Positions 25,930 through 36,743 are shown, counted from the stretch's first letter. The stretch is 64,000 nt of DNA from Defluviitalea saccharophila (GCF_038396635.1 NZ_CP121687.1:2470592-2534591); one strand, 5' to 3'. Program-made: numbers and translations. Notes: generated from the sequence alone by a model not told the origin.

Positions 25930-28900
25930 GTGAGCATTAGATATATATTAGGCCGTTCCGGTACGGGAAAGACCCGTTTTATCTATAATGATATCAAACA
26001 AAAAATCAGGGAACAAAGCGGCAAGCCCTTAATATTGATCGTGCCCGAGCAATTTAATTTTCAGGCCCATAAGGATTTAATTAAAGTATTAGATGAAAAA
26101 GGAATGATGGGTGTTGAGATTCTGAGTTTCCAGCGATTAGCCCATAGGGTTTTTGAAGAAGTCGGAGGACCTAGCGAGAAGTTGTTAGGGGATTTAGGAA
26201 GAAACATGGTCCTTAGAAAAGTGATTGACGGAATGGAAGACGAACTTCAGATTCTTAATAAATCCGTCAAACAGCCAGGCTTCATGCAGACCCTGGGAAA
26301 TATTATTTCCGAGTTTCAGCAGTATGATATTGTTCCAGAGACTTTAGTAGAAAAAAGAGATATTGTAAGAAGCACCATCCTTAAAGCTAAACTGAATGAT
26401 TTGTGTTTGGTATTTCAGGGGTTTAAAGACTACATGACAAAAAAATACATCACCTCCGAGGAAATCCTGGATATCTTGGCAAATAAAATTGAGGAGTGCC
26501 GCTTCCTGGAAGGAGCGCATATATGGATTGATGGATTTTATGGTTTTACTCCCCAGCAGTATAGAATTATCTACCAGCTTCTTAAAAAGGCAGAAATCGT
26601 ACATATTGCTCTTACTTTGGACCCTGGTGTGGATTTGTTTTCACCCTGCGATGAGGGGGACCCTTTCTGCGAGAGCAGAAAAACCTTTGATAAGCTCAAT
26701 AAAATTACAGCTTTATATAATGTGAAATTAGAAGAACCCATTAAGTTATCCAATAACAATATCACTTCCAATAAAAATACAGAACTGATTCACTTGGAAA
26801 AAGAATATTTTAATTATCCTTGCACGCCCTATGAAAAAGAAACAGAATATATAAAACTATACATTGCCGCTAATCCCTATAGTGAAATAGAACAAACGGC
26901 AAAGCAAATTTTAGAATTTGTACAAAACAAGGGATACCGTTATAGGGATATTGCTGTTGTTACGGGAAGCATTTCTAAATATCAAAAAATCATAGAAGGC
27001 ATTTTCAAAGAGTATAATATTCCCTATTTTATTGATATCAAACAAGATATCTTGTCCCATCCTTTAGTTGAACTCATCCGGGCAGCTCTTGAAATTATAA
27101 TGAACAACTGGTCTTATGAAAGCATGTTTAGATATCTTAAAACCAGATTCACAGGCATTGATGAAGAAGAGATAGATATTTTAGAAAACTATGTTTTAGC
27201 CTATGGCATAAGAGGGGTTAATAAATGGACCAAAGAAGACTGGGATAAGAAAACCTTAGACGATTTGGACGATGTGATTAAAAAGGAATATGAAGAAAGC
27301 CTTTTAGAGAGAATCAATAATACGAGAAAACAAGTGGCAGCACCACTTTTGATCTTCCATCAAAAGTTAAAAAACAGGCAAAAGCATTCCGTTAGAGGGA
27401 TTACTGCAGCCTTGTATGAATTAATTGAAGATTTGGGGGTAAAAGAACGCCTCTTGGAATTTATCAATCATTTTATGGAAAACAATCAATTGATTTTAGC
27501 AAAGCAAAATGTGCAGATTTGGGATTTGGTTGTGGAATTATTTGATAAGATGGTTGAAATACTAGGAGACGAAGAAGTCACCTTAAAAGAGTATGCCAAA
27601 ATACTGGATGCCGGACTTGAACAGTGCAAAATGGGTCTTGTGCCTCCTGCCCTGGACCAGGTAGTGGTGGCAGACCTGGAAAGATCAAGACTTCCTCATA
27701 TAAAGGCACTAATTGTTATTGGTGTCAATGACGGTGTTCTTCCTGCAGTAACCGAAGAACTGGGCATATTCTCCAATGAAGAAAGAGGAGAAATGAGTCA
27801 AATGGGCTTGGAATTAGCTCCTGACGGCAGAAGAAGAGCATTCGAAGAACAATTTCTTATTTATTCAGGCTTAACAAAGCCGGAGGAGTATCTACAGCTT
27901 AGTTTTTCTATGGGGGACGAAGAAGGAAAAGCCCTAAGACCTTCCGTTATTATTTCAAGGATCAAAAAGATTTTCCCCCATATTTATGAAATCAGTGATT
28001 TGCAAAATTCCAAGGAAGGAAGTATTTCTGCCCCGGTACCTACATTCCATTATTTAGGGCTGGAATTAAGAGATATCCTTGAAAAGGGAGAACTTTGCGA
28101 TATATGGAAGGATGTATATAGCTGGTATTTTTCACAGGAAGATTGGAAAGATAAGGCGAAAATTACGGTGAATGGCCTCTTTCATACCAACCAGGAAAAT
28201 TATCTCACAACCAGGAGTGTAAAAACCCTATATGGAAACAGAATATATTCCAGCGTTTCCAGATTAGAAAAGTTTGCCGCTTGTCCTTTTGGGTATTTTG
28301 TAGAATACGGTTTAAAAGCTAAGGAAAGAAAAACATATCAGATTAACATGCCTGATCTCGGCAGACTTTTTCACAGCGCTTTGGATATTTTTTCGCAGAA
28401 GCTTCAAAACAGGGGGATTGAGTGGAAGGATTTAGATCAGGACACAAGCAATGCTTTAGTAGAGCAGACGATGGACGAGATTGCCCCTAAACTCGGTAAT
28501 GAGATTTTATTAAGTACTGCAAGGAACAAATATTTGCTGGTACGCTTAAAAAGAATTACTAAAAGAGCCGTTTGGGCTCTTACGGAGCAAATTAAAAGAG
28601 GAAATTTTGAGCCTTTAGGCTTTGAAGTCGGCTTCGGAGAAGATTACAAGCTTCCTCCTATAGTGGTTGAACTGAAGAGCGGAGAAAAGATTATCCTGAC
28701 AGGAAGAATTGACAGAGTGGATATTTTTGACGAAAACAATAAAGCCTATATCAAGATTATTGATTATAAATCGGGCAATAGGATTTTTAATCTGGCAGAT
28801 ATCTTTTACGGTATTCAGCTGCAGCTGCTTCTTTATCTGGATGCTTTTTTAGAACATGGAGAAGAGGTGTTGCATAAGGAATTGCTGCCGGCAGGTGTTT

Positions 28901-29361
28901 TTTATTTTAAAATTGATGATCCTTTAATTCATCTGGAAAAAGAAGTATCGGAAGAAGAGATGGAAAAACGATTGTTAAAGAATTTAAAGCTGTCCGGTAT
29001 GGTATTGGAAGATATAGATGTGATTAAACAAATGGACAACACCCTAAAAAGGTATTCTGACATTCTTCCAGTTACTCTGACTAAGGATGGAGTTGATAAG
29101 CGTTCATCCACTGCTACCCTGGAAGAATTCAATGCCCTAAGGCAATATGTACGCGATATCGTAGCAGAACTTGGAGAAGAAATCTTAAAAGGAAATGTAA
29201 AGGTAAGCCCTTATAAAAGTGGCAAGAATACGTCTTGTAATTATTGCCTGTATAAGTCGGTCTGCCAGTTTGATACGCTTCTTGAGGATAATCAATACCG
29301 GATTCTTAAGAATCTAAAAAAAGAAGAAATCTGGCAGAAGTTAAAACAAGATGAGAGATAA
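25930..29361 (+). CDS. addB: AddB, helicase-exonuclease AddAB subunit B
   Basis: A protein of about 1143 residues. It begins with a Walker A motif (GRSGTGKT) and shows the UvrD-like but degenerate helicase body of AddB. The C-terminal third carries the RecB-type nuclease domain with a GRIDRVD and IIDYKSG motif near 940-960, and an iron-sulphur staple made of an early cysteine (AACPFGYF) plus three at the end (CNYCLYKSVC). With AddA it resects double-strand breaks up to a Chi site for RecA. GTG at 25930 behind GGAGGA is the start; a longer reading frame upstream overlaps the hairpin. addA lies two genes downstream. Confidence 0.93.
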   Translation: MSIRYILGRSGTGKTRFIYNDIKQKIREQSGKPLILIVPEQFNFQAHKDLIKVLDEKGMMGVEILSFQRLAHRVFEEVGGPSEKLLGDLGRNMVLRKVIDGMEDELQILNKSVKQPGFMQTLGNIISEFQQYDIVPETLVEKRDIVRSTILKAKLNDLCLVFQGFKDYMTKKYITSEEILDILANKIEECRFLEGAHIWIDGFYGFTPQQYRIIYQLLKKAEIVHIALTLDPGVDLFSPCDEGDPFCESRKTFDKLNKITALYNVKLEEPIKLSNNNITSNKNTELIHLEKEYFNYPCTPYEKETEYIKLYIAANPYSEIEQTAKQILEFVQNKGYRYRDIAVVTGSISKYQKIIEGIFKEYNIPYFIDIKQDILSHPLVELIRAALEIIMNNWSYESMFRYLKTRFTGIDEEEIDILENYVLAYGIRGVNKWTKEDWDKKTLDDLDDVIKKEYEESLLERINNTRKQVAAPLLIFHQKLKNRQKHSVRGITAALYELIEDLGVKERLLEFINHFMENNQLILAKQNVQIWDLVVELFDKMVEILGDEEVTLKEYAKILDAGLEQCKMGLVPPALDQVVVADLERSRLPHIKALIVIGVNDGVLPAVTEELGIFSNEERGEMSQMGLELAPDGRRRAFEEQFLIYSGLTKPEEYLQLSFSMGDEEGKALRPSVIISRIKKIFPHIYEISDLQNSKEGSISAPVPTFHYLGLELRDILEKGELCDIWKDVYSWYFSQEDWKDKAKITVNGLFHTNQENYLTTRSVKTLYGNRIYSSVSRLEKFAACPFGYFVEYGLKAKERKTYQINMPDLGRLFHSALDIFSQKLQNRGIEWKDLDQDTSNALVEQTMDEIAPKLGNEILLSTARNKYLLVRLKRITKRAVWALTEQIKRGNFEPLGFEVGFGEDYKLPPIVVELKSGEKIILTGRIDRVDIFDENNKAYIKIIDYKSGNRIFNLADIFYGIQLQLLLYLDAFLEHGEEVLHKELLPAGVFYFKIDDPLIHLEKEVSEEEMEKRLLKNLKLSGMVLEDIDVIKQMDNTLKRYSDILPVTLTKDGVDKRSSTATLEEFNALRQYVRDIVAELGEEILKGNVKVSPYKSGKNTSCNYCLYKSVCQFDTLLEDNQYRILKNLKKEEIWQKLKQDER

Positions 29362-29393
29362 ACTTCCTAAGGATATAGAAAAGAGGTATACAT

Positions 29394-30575
29394 ATGACAG
29401 AAAAAGGTTATTATAAAAACCCTTATTTAAGCCAGTGGACTGCAGAAATTCAAGGCATTATACCTAAGGACGATCAATTTTTGTTGGTTCTTGACAAAAC
29501 CTATTTTTATCCGGAAGGAGGGGGACAACCTTCCGATCGGGGAACCATTGACGGAATAGACGTGTTAGATGTATTTGAAAAAGACGATATGGTATTTCAT
29601 GTCGTACCTAAGGTTCCAGATAACAGTAAGGTGGACTGCAAAATAGATTTTAACCGCCGCTTTGAACATATGCAGCAGCATACAGGAGAACATATTTTGG
29701 CAGCAACCTTTTATCGGCTGTATAAGGGCGTGAGCAATGCTTTTCACATGGGAGAGGACTATGTATCCATAGATATCAGTCTTCCTGAAGTAACCCCTGC
29801 CATGGTAAAAGAAGTCGAAGAAGCAGTCAATGAAGTCATTTATAAGAATGTTCCGGTGAAAACCTATATGAAAGATTTAGAAGGTGCAAAGCTTCTGCCC
29901 CTTAGAAAGCAGCCTAAAGTAGATGAAGATATTAGAGTCGTTGAAATTGAAGAAGTAGACTTTTGTCCCTGCTGCGGCACCCATGTTGCTTCAACGGGGG
30001 AAGTAGGCATCCTAAAGATTTTAAAAACAGAAAAATCCAAAGGAATGACAAGAATCTATTTCCAATGCGGAAGAAAGGCTCTTCAAGATTACGGCAAAAA
30101 GCATGAAATTATTTCAGCTTTATTTGAAAAGTTTTCAGCCAACGAAAATACCCTTTTAGAAAAAATTGAAAAATACATGGAAGATGTGAAAAAAACAGAA
30201 GCGTTAGTGAAGGAACTTCGCCAGGAACTCTCCATTTGCGAAGCACAAAAATTGGTTAAAGACGCAAGAAAGCTGGTTGTATACGGCAATTATAAAAAGA
30301 AAACCATAAATGATATTATGTTTATTGCAAAAGAAGTATTTCAAATGGGAGACTATATTTTTATAGGGGTATCCCTGGAAGAGAAAAAGTTATTTTTATC
30401 CCATAACACGGACTTGCTTCTTCATTGTGGGAATCTCTTAAAAGATGTTATGAAAAATTATAATGCCAGGGGTGGAGGCAATGCCACACAAGCCCAGGCA
30501 AGCTTTCAAACAGAAGAGGAACTTAAAAAATGTGCAGAAAACTTACGCCAAATCTGCCAGGGATTAGACGATTAA
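29394..30575 (+). CDS. Alanyl-tRNA editing protein (AlaX-like, DHHA1)
   Basis: A 393-residue protein related to the editing half of alanyl-tRNA synthetase. Residues 1-90 are the beta-barrel domain (FYPEGGGQPSDRG). The zinc site is QQHTGEH near residue 93 and CPCCGTH near 188. A coiled coil (245-300) leads into a DHHA1 domain with the glycine motif NARGGGNATQAQ near 363. It hydrolyses Ser-tRNA(Ala) or Gly-tRNA(Ala) in trans. AAGAGGT precedes the ATG, 32 bases after addB. Its place between addB and addA suggests co-transcription, not a role in recombination. Confidence 0.88.
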   Translation: MTEKGYYKNPYLSQWTAEIQGIIPKDDQFLLVLDKTYFYPEGGGQPSDRGTIDGIDVLDVFEKDDMVFHVVPKVPDNSKVDCKIDFNRRFEHMQQHTGEHILAATFYRLYKGVSNAFHMGEDYVSIDISLPEVTPAMVKEVEEAVNEVIYKNVPVKTYMKDLEGAKLLPLRKQPKVDEDIRVVEIEEVDFCPCCGTHVASTGEVGILKILKTEKSKGMTRIYFQCGRKALQDYGKKHEIISALFEKFSANENTLLEKIEKYMEDVKKTEALVKELRQELSICEAQKLVKDARKLVVYGNYKKKTINDIMFIAKEVFQMGDYIFIGVSLEEKKLFLSHNTDLLLHCGNLLKDVMKNYNARGGGNATQAQASFQTEEELKKCAENLRQICQGLDD

Positions 30576-30599
30576 TAGACAGAATGTGGAGGACGTAGT

Positions 30600-31103
30600 A
30601 TGAAGAATATTGTTTTAATAGGAATGCCGGGGGCAGGAAAAAGTACCTTAGGTGTTATTTTGGCAAAAACCTTAAAGATGCCTTTTGTGGATACGGATCT
30701 TATCATTCAGCAAACTCAAAACAGACTTTTGCAGGAGATTATTGAAGAGGACGGCATTGATGTCTTTCTTTCCATAGAAGAAAAAGCTATATTAGATTTA
30801 GATGTACAGGGCAGTGTCATAGCTACAGGTGGCAGTGTAGTTTTAAAGCCCGAGGGAATGAAACATTTAAAAGAAAACGGCTTTGTTGTATATCTCCAGT
30901 TGCCCTATATGGAAATCGAAAAAAGAATCCGTAATATTACTACAAGGGGTATTGTCATGCAAAAAGGGCAAACCCTACTTCAAGTATATGATGAAAGAGT
31001 TCCCCTGTACGAAAAGTATGGAGATGCAATGATCAGATGTATGGGAAAAAACATGGAGCAGATTACAAAAGAAGTTAAAAAATTATGGGAGGGCATTAAA
31101 TAG
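30600..31103 (+). CDS. aroK: Shikimate kinase
   Basis: A 167-residue P-loop kinase. The Walker A motif is GMPGAGKST at residue 8, the substrate-binding aspartates are in VDTD near 31, the glycine motif reads ATGGSV near 77 (GGG in most members), and a lid arginine lies in TTRGI. It phosphorylates shikimate at the 3-hydroxyl in chorismate synthesis. The stop TAG shares its last base with the GTG start of addA, so the two are translationally coupled. No other aro gene is in the window. Confidence 0.85.
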   Translation: MKNIVLIGMPGAGKSTLGVILAKTLKMPFVDTDLIIQQTQNRLLQEIIEEDGIDVFLSIEEKAILDLDVQGSVIATGGSVVLKPEGMKHLKENGFVVYLQLPYMEIEKRIRNITTRGIVMQKGQTLLQVYDERVPLYEKYGDAMIRCMGKNMEQITKEVKKLWEGIK

Positions 31104-34100
31104 TGCAGTGGACAAATGAACAACAAGCGGCAATTGATACACGAGGATGCGATTTGTTGGTTGCTGCTGCAGCGGGCTCAGGGAAAACGGCTGTATTGGT
31201 AGAACGTATTGTTAAGCTGATTACGGATGCCAGTCATCCAACCGATGTAGATTCTCTTTTAGTTGTAACCTTTACCAATGCTGCCGCAGCAGAGATGAGG
31301 GAGCGTCTGGGAGAAGCCATCTCTAAAAAATTAGAAGAAGATCCTAAAAATACACATCTTCAAAAGCAGCTTACTCTTCTTAACAGGGCTTCCATCTCCA
31401 CAATCCATTCCTTCTGTTTAGAAGTGATCAGGAATCATTTTCATTTGCTTGATTTGGACCCTTCTTTTAGGATAGCCAATGAAACGGAAATGCTGCTTTT
31501 AAAAAATGACTTAATCGAAGTGCTTTTTGAAGAGCTTTATGAAAAGGAAGAAGAGGGATTTCATTCTTTGGTAGAAAGCTATGGAGGCAAAAAAGAAGAT
31601 ACAGACCTCCAGGACATGATTCTTCGGATATATGATTTTATTCAAAGCAATCCATGGCCGGAGGAATGGCTTAAAGAGCAGGTAGAGCGCTTTAATCCCC
31701 ACAGAAATGAAGAGTTTGATCGTACACCCTGGGCAAGCATTATAAAAGAACAGGTCAAAACAGAAGCGGAGGGATTGCTTGAAATCGCAAATCATGCCCT
31801 AGCTTTTTGCTTTGAGCCAAACGGACCAGAAAAATATATAGACGCCCTAGAAGACGATATCAGGATACTTAAGAAAATCATCACCCTTTGTGAAGGAAAT
31901 ACGAAAGATTTATATTCATTTGCTCAACAAATAGGTTTTACGAAATTAGCAACCTATAGGAATAATGAAGGTGTTGATTTTATAGATGAAGTAAAAAAGC
32001 TTAGGGATATCGTCAAAGAGGGTATACAAAAAGGCCTACAAGGAAAGATTTTCTTTAAGGCTCCTGAAGGGATGATGGAAGATGTACATAAAGTATTTCC
32101 GGTTATGAAAGCCTTGGAAAAAGTTATCATTGAATTTTCAAATCGCTTCCAAACTGCAAAAAAAGAAATGGGCGTTATAGATTTTAGTGATATAGAGCAT
32201 TACTGCCTAAAGATTCTTTTAGACGAAAAAAGTACTCCGGAAGAAATTATACCTTCTTTGGCAGCTCTTGATTTAAGAGAAAAGTACAAGGAGATTCTAA
32301 TCGACGAATATCAGGACAGCAACCTGGTTCAGGAGACGATCCTTGGAGTAATCTCAAAAAAAGATACGGCTCATCCCAATCGTTTTATGGTAGGGGACGT
32401 AAAGCAGAGTATTTATCGTTTCCGTTTGGCGAAACCGGATTTGTTTATTGAGAAATACAACTCTTTTTCGGATGATGGACAAGGAACACAACAGCGTATC
32501 GATTTGTTTCAAAACTTTAGAAGCAGAGAAACTATTCTTCACGGGGTAAACTTTATATTCAGACAGCTAATGACGCCAGCTCTGGGAGAAATCGAATATG
32601 ACGAAAAAGCAGCCCTAAACCCTGGAGCAGCTTATCCTGAAAGAGACGCCCTTAATACGGGAGGGCCTATAGAACTCCATTTGATCGAGTCGGAGAGCAT
32701 AAACGATGAATCTGAGGAAGCCAATGGGGAAGAAAACAAAGTCGTGGAAGAGCTAGAAGACCTTACAAATATTGAACTGGAAGCAAAAATCGTAACCCAA
32801 AGAATTCATCAGCTTATGAGGGATGAGGAACCTTTTTGGGTATATGATAAGAAGCTCGGAGACTATAGAAGGGTAGAATATCGAGATATTGTGATTTTAC
32901 TTCGTACTACTTCAAGCTGGTCCAATATCTTTATGGAAGAACTATCAAGGGGCGGTATACCGGCTTATGCAGATGTTTCATCGGGATATTTTGATGCGGT
33001 GGAGATAAAAACAATTCTTAGTTTACTGCAGATTATCGATAATCCACGGCAGGATATTCCCCTTGTTACGGTACTCCGTTCTCCCATGGTTTTTTTAAAT
33101 GCTGACGAATTGGTTGAAATTCGAACAGCCTTTCCTCAGAGTGATTTTTATGAATCCCTTCGAAAATATATTGAAGGGTGTCTGGAAGAAACCGAATTAA
33201 CAAGGAAGGTAAAAGTCTTTCTTGAGAATCTTAAAAGGTGGAGGAAAGAAGCAGCCCATATTTCCATTGATGAACTTCTTTGGATGCTATACACCGAAAC
33301 TAATTATTATAATTATTTGGGCGCTATGCCGGGAGGAGCCCAAAGGCAGGCAAACCTAAGAATCCTGAGAGATCGGGCAGCAAGCTATGAAAATACCAGC
33401 TTCAAGGGATTGTTTAATTTCATTCGATTCATAGAAAGAATGCAGAAAAAGCAAGGGGATATGGGAGCGGCTAAGATTGTAGGCGAAAATGAAAACATCG
33501 TTCGAATTATGAGCATACATAAAAGCAAAGGCTTGGAATTCCCTGTTGTTTTTGTTTCCGGTTTAGGCAAGCAGTTTAATCTTCAGGATTTACATCAGCC
33601 AATCCTCCTCCATCAGGATTTAGGTTTGGGCCCCGACTTTATAGATTATGAAAGAAGAATTGCCTATGTAACGGCGCCAAAGCTGGCTGTTAAAAATAAG
33701 ATCATGATGGAAACCCTTTCAGAAGAAATGAGAATTCTATATGTTGCCCTTACAAGAGCTAAGGAAAAGCTGATTTTAACAGGAACCATAAAGGATATAG
33801 AAAGCCATGCTAAGAAATGGTCAAGGCAGGTAACCTCAAAAAATGAGGAGCTTTCACCCTACATCCTTTCAAAAGCTAAGACATATTTAGAGTGGATTGG
33901 ATTAAGCTTAGTTAGACATAGGGATGGAGAAAGAATAAGGAACTGGGCAAATTGTCTTAAGACCCCTGTAGAAAGTCTCTATGAAGACATTTCCCAATGG
34001 ACGATTTATAGTTGGTCCAAAAAAGATATTGCCCTTCAGGATGAAAACAAAACCAAAGAAAAAGAGCGCATATTAGAAGAACTATTAAACTGGGATTGGA

Positions 34101-34834
34101 GCAAAGCCTACAGTCCCTATAAAGAAGAGATTTTTAATAAATTGTCCTGGAAATATCCTTATGAAGAAGCAACTTCTTTATCCGTGATGGTATCTGTTTC
34201 AGAACTTAAAAGACAGCATGAAAAAGATATGCTTGAAGAGCAGAGTACATCCATTTTTGGAGAAACCGGACTTTCAAGGCCCGCTTTCATTGAACAAACT
34301 CAAGGGTTAAATTCCACAGAAAAAGGTATCTTAATGCATTTTGTCATGAAGCATCTTAATCTGGATGAAGCGAAGGACTATACAGAGATCGAAAATCAAC
34401 TGCTTAAAATGGAAACAAAAGGCCTGCTGTCAGAAGAAGAAAGAAAAGCAGTTTCTATTAAAGCATTGCTTCATTTCTCCAGATCTTCATTGGCTCAGAG
34501 GATTAAAGAGAGCATTCAAGTAAAGAAAGAAGTACCTTTTATTCTTTCCCTTAGTGCCAGGGAAATTTATAAAGAACTTCAATCCGATGAAGAAGTATTT
34601 GTGAGAGGAATCATCGACTGCTATTTTGAAGAAGAAGACGGGGTTGTGTTGATTGATTACAAAACAGATGCCATCTTTGAGAAAGAAAATCCCGAAAGGG
34701 AAATAGAGCAATTGATGAAAAAATACGAGGTGCAGGTTAACTTATATGCAAGAGCAATCGAAGAGATTACAGGTAAAAAAGTAAAAGAAAAATGCCTCTA
34801 CCTATTTAGTATAGGAAAAGCTGTGTTCTATTAA
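31103..34834 (+). CDS. addA: AddA, helicase-nuclease AddAB subunit A
   Basis: A 1243-residue UvrD-type helicase. Motif Q and Walker A lie at the N-terminus (TNEQQAAI, then AAAGSGKTAVL), followed by VVTFTNAAAAEMRERL, the Walker B-like LIDEYQDSN near 400, VGDVKQSIYRFR near 431, SIHKSKGLEFPVV near 800 and LYVALTRAKEKL near 883. The C-terminus has the RecB-family nuclease motif VLIDYKTD. It is the 3'-5' helicase and nuclease partner of AddB. The GTG start overlaps the aroK stop by one base. A strong bidirectional terminator follows. Confidence 0.95.
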   Translation: MQWTNEQQAAIDTRGCDLLVAAAAGSGKTAVLVERIVKLITDASHPTDVDSLLVVTFTNAAAAEMRERLGEAISKKLEEDPKNTHLQKQLTLLNRASISTIHSFCLEVIRNHFHLLDLDPSFRIANETEMLLLKNDLIEVLFEELYEKEEEGFHSLVESYGGKKEDTDLQDMILRIYDFIQSNPWPEEWLKEQVERFNPHRNEEFDRTPWASIIKEQVKTEAEGLLEIANHALAFCFEPNGPEKYIDALEDDIRILKKIITLCEGNTKDLYSFAQQIGFTKLATYRNNEGVDFIDEVKKLRDIVKEGIQKGLQGKIFFKAPEGMMEDVHKVFPVMKALEKVIIEFSNRFQTAKKEMGVIDFSDIEHYCLKILLDEKSTPEEIIPSLAALDLREKYKEILIDEYQDSNLVQETILGVISKKDTAHPNRFMVGDVKQSIYRFRLAKPDLFIEKYNSFSDDGQGTQQRIDLFQNFRSRETILHGVNFIFRQLMTPALGEIEYDEKAALNPGAAYPERDALNTGGPIELHLIESESINDESEEANGEENKVVEELEDLTNIELEAKIVTQRIHQLMRDEEPFWVYDKKLGDYRRVEYRDIVILLRTTSSWSNIFMEELSRGGIPAYADVSSGYFDAVEIKTILSLLQIIDNPRQDIPLVTVLRSPMVFLNADELVEIRTAFPQSDFYESLRKYIEGCLEETELTRKVKVFLENLKRWRKEAAHISIDELLWMLYTETNYYNYLGAMPGGAQRQANLRILRDRAASYENTSFKGLFNFIRFIERMQKKQGDMGAAKIVGENENIVRIMSIHKSKGLEFPVVFVSGLGKQFNLQDLHQPILLHQDLGLGPDFIDYERRIAYVTAPKLAVKNKIMMETLSEEMRILYVALTRAKEKLILTGTIKDIESHAKKWSRQVTSKNEELSPYILSKAKTYLEWIGLSLVRHRDGERIRNWANCLKTPVESLYEDISQWTIYSWSKKDIALQDENKTKEKERILEELLNWDWSKAYSPYKEEIFNKLSWKYPYEEATSLSVMVSVSELKRQHEKDMLEEQSTSIFGETGLSRPAFIEQTQGLNSTEKGILMHFVMKHLNLDEAKDYTEIENQLLKMETKGLLSEEERKAVSIKALLHFSRSSLAQRIKESIQVKKEVPFILSLSAREIYKELQSDEEVFVRGIIDCYFEEEDGVVLIDYKTDAIFEKENPEREIEQLMKKYEVQVNLYARAIEEITGKKVKEKCLYLFSIGKAVFY

Positions 34835-34868
34835 AAAGAGCCGTCCAGTTGAAGTGGACGGCTCTTTA
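34835..34868. terminator. Bidirectional terminator between addA and htpG
   Basis: AAAGAGCCGTCCA pairs perfectly with TGGACGGCTCTTT; both sides have A/T tracts, serving both convergent genes. Confidence 0.9.
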
Positions 34869-34871
34869 ACT

Positions 34872-36743
34872 TTAGAATTGAGCAACTTTAGATAATAATA
34901 GATTGCTTCTGTCGATGAATTTATTCATCGCTTCGGAATCTAAAGGCTCATGGCTTAACATAGCCAAGTCATATACCTGCTCGCAGAGCATTTGAATGAG
35001 TTCTTTATGTTCTTCTGCATCTGCTTTCTCAGCAATGGTTTGAATCAATTTATTGTTTTTATTGAGCACAAGGGTTTGTTCTTTTGGGAACATATTTGGT
35101 ATATTCATTCCGCCGAACATTTTGCTCATTTCTTCCATTCTTCTTGATTGTTCAGAAAGAAGAATCATAGCAGAAACATTCTCAGATTTTAAGTTTTCAA
35201 CCTGAACTTTTAACTCTTGGTTATTTAGATTGTCCTTAAAGATTTTTTCAAGTTTTTCTTGAAGGGCCTTATTTTCAGCTTCATCTTTTTTGTCATCTTC
35301 AGCTTTAAGATGTTCAGAGATATCCGCATCGATTCTGTTAAAGGAAATGCCGCTTTCATGCATTTCAATATGAGAAATAAATGGATTGTCTATGTTAGAG
35401 TTTAGGATAACGGCTTCCATGTTATTGTCTTTAAACAATTTGATATATTGTGCCTGTTGACGTTCATCGGTTACATAGAACACTTTATCCTTATGTTTGG
35501 ATTCATTTCTTTCTAAGTATTCTTTTAGAGTTACGTAATCCCCATTAATGGTTTTATAGATGATAATATCCTTTACCTTTTCATAAAATTTAGGTTCCCT
35601 CAGTGCGCCGTATTTTATAAATGGATGGATATCATCCCAGTATTTAATGTAGTCATCTTTTTGATTCTTGTAGAGGGATGTTAATTTATCAGCCACTTTT
35701 TTCGTAATGTAGTTTGAGATTTTTGTTACATAGCCATCGTTTTGTAGAAAACTTCTGGATACATTAAGAGGCAAGTCGGGGCAGTCCAGAGTTCCTTTAA
35801 GGAGCAGAAGGAATTCAGGAATCACTTCTTTAATATTATCCGCCACAAATACTTGGTTATTAAATAATTTGATCTTGCCTTCTATGGTATCAAATTCATT
35901 CTTAAGTTTTGGGAAGTACAGGATTCCTTTAAGATTGAAAGGATAATCCATATTCAAATGAATCCAGAAAAGAGGTTCGTTAAAATCCATGAATACTTTT
36001 CTATAGAATGCTTTATATTCTTCTTCCGTACAATCATTAGGGTGTTTTAACCATAGAGGATGAGGATCATTGATTGGTTTGGGTTCTTCTTTTTCCTCTT
36101 TATCTTTTTCTTGAACAGTTTCAAGATAAATTTCTACTGGCATAAAGCCGCAGTATTTTTCTAAAATCTGACGAAGCTTGTATTCATTTAAGAATTCTTT
36201 GCCTTCTTCTCCAACATAAAGGGTAATGGTCGTTCCTCTTTCACTGCGGTCGGAGTCTTCCATTTCATATTCTGTTCCTCCGGTGCAAATCCAGCGGACA
36301 GGCGCGGCATTTTCCTGGTAGGACAGGGTATCAATTTGAACTTTTTCTGCTACCATAAATGCAGAATAAAAACCAAGTCCAAAATGTCCTATGATTTGAT
36401 CTTTATCCATCTTGTCCTTATATTTTTCTAAGAAATCTTCTGCACCGGAGAAGGCGATTTGGTTAATGTATTTTTTCACTTCTTCTCCTGTCATACCAAT
36501 TCCGTTGTCGCAGACCTTGATGATTTTATTTTTTTCATCCAATATGACTTGTATTTTATACTGTGTATTTTCAGGGACAGAGGCTTCTCCCATGGCAACT
36601 AATTTCTTTAATTTTAAAATTGCATCGGAGCCATTGGAAACCAATTCTCGAATAAAGATATCATGATCGGAGTACAACCATTTTTTGATAATCGGAAAAA
36701 TATTCTCGCTATGTATGGATAAATTGCCTTTTTCATGAGACAT
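34872..36743 (-). CDS. htpG: HtpG, Hsp90-family chaperone
   Basis: A 623-residue Hsp90. The GHKL ATPase motifs are in the N-terminal domain: IRELVSNGSDA near residue 25, DNGIGMT near 83 and IGHFGLGFYSAFMV near 118. The middle domain has the catalytic-loop region SRSFLQND. It folds and remodels proteins in the cytoplasm using ATP. The ATG at 36743 behind AGGGAGAG begins MSHEKGNLSIHSE, the usual HtpG start; a longer frame upstream lies in the promoter. A perfect CIRCE element and a good promoter lie upstream, so HrcA control and heat induction are expected. Confidence 0.95.
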   Translation of the reverse strand: MSHEKGNLSIHSENIFPIIKKWLYSDHDIFIRELVSNGSDAILKLKKLVAMGEASVPENTQYKIQVILDEKNKIIKVCDNGIGMTGEEVKKYINQIAFSGAEDFLEKYKDKMDKDQIIGHFGLGFYSAFMVAEKVQIDTLSYQENAAPVRWICTGGTEYEMEDSDRSERGTTITLYVGEEGKEFLNEYKLRQILEKYCGFMPVEIYLETVQEKDKEEKEEPKPINDPHPLWLKHPNDCTEEEYKAFYRKVFMDFNEPLFWIHLNMDYPFNLKGILYFPKLKNEFDTIEGKIKLFNNQVFVADNIKEVIPEFLLLLKGTLDCPDLPLNVSRSFLQNDGYVTKISNYITKKVADKLTSLYKNQKDDYIKYWDDIHPFIKYGALREPKFYEKVKDIIIYKTINGDYVTLKEYLERNESKHKDKVFYVTDERQQAQYIKLFKDNNMEAVILNSNIDNPFISHIEMHESGISFNRIDADISEHLKAEDDKKDEAENKALQEKLEKIFKDNLNNQELKVQVENLKSENVSAMILLSEQSRRMEEMSKMFGGMNIPNMFPKEQTLVLNKNNKLIQTIAEKADAEEHKELIQMLCEQVYDLAMLSHEPLDSEAMNKFIDRSNLLLSKVAQF

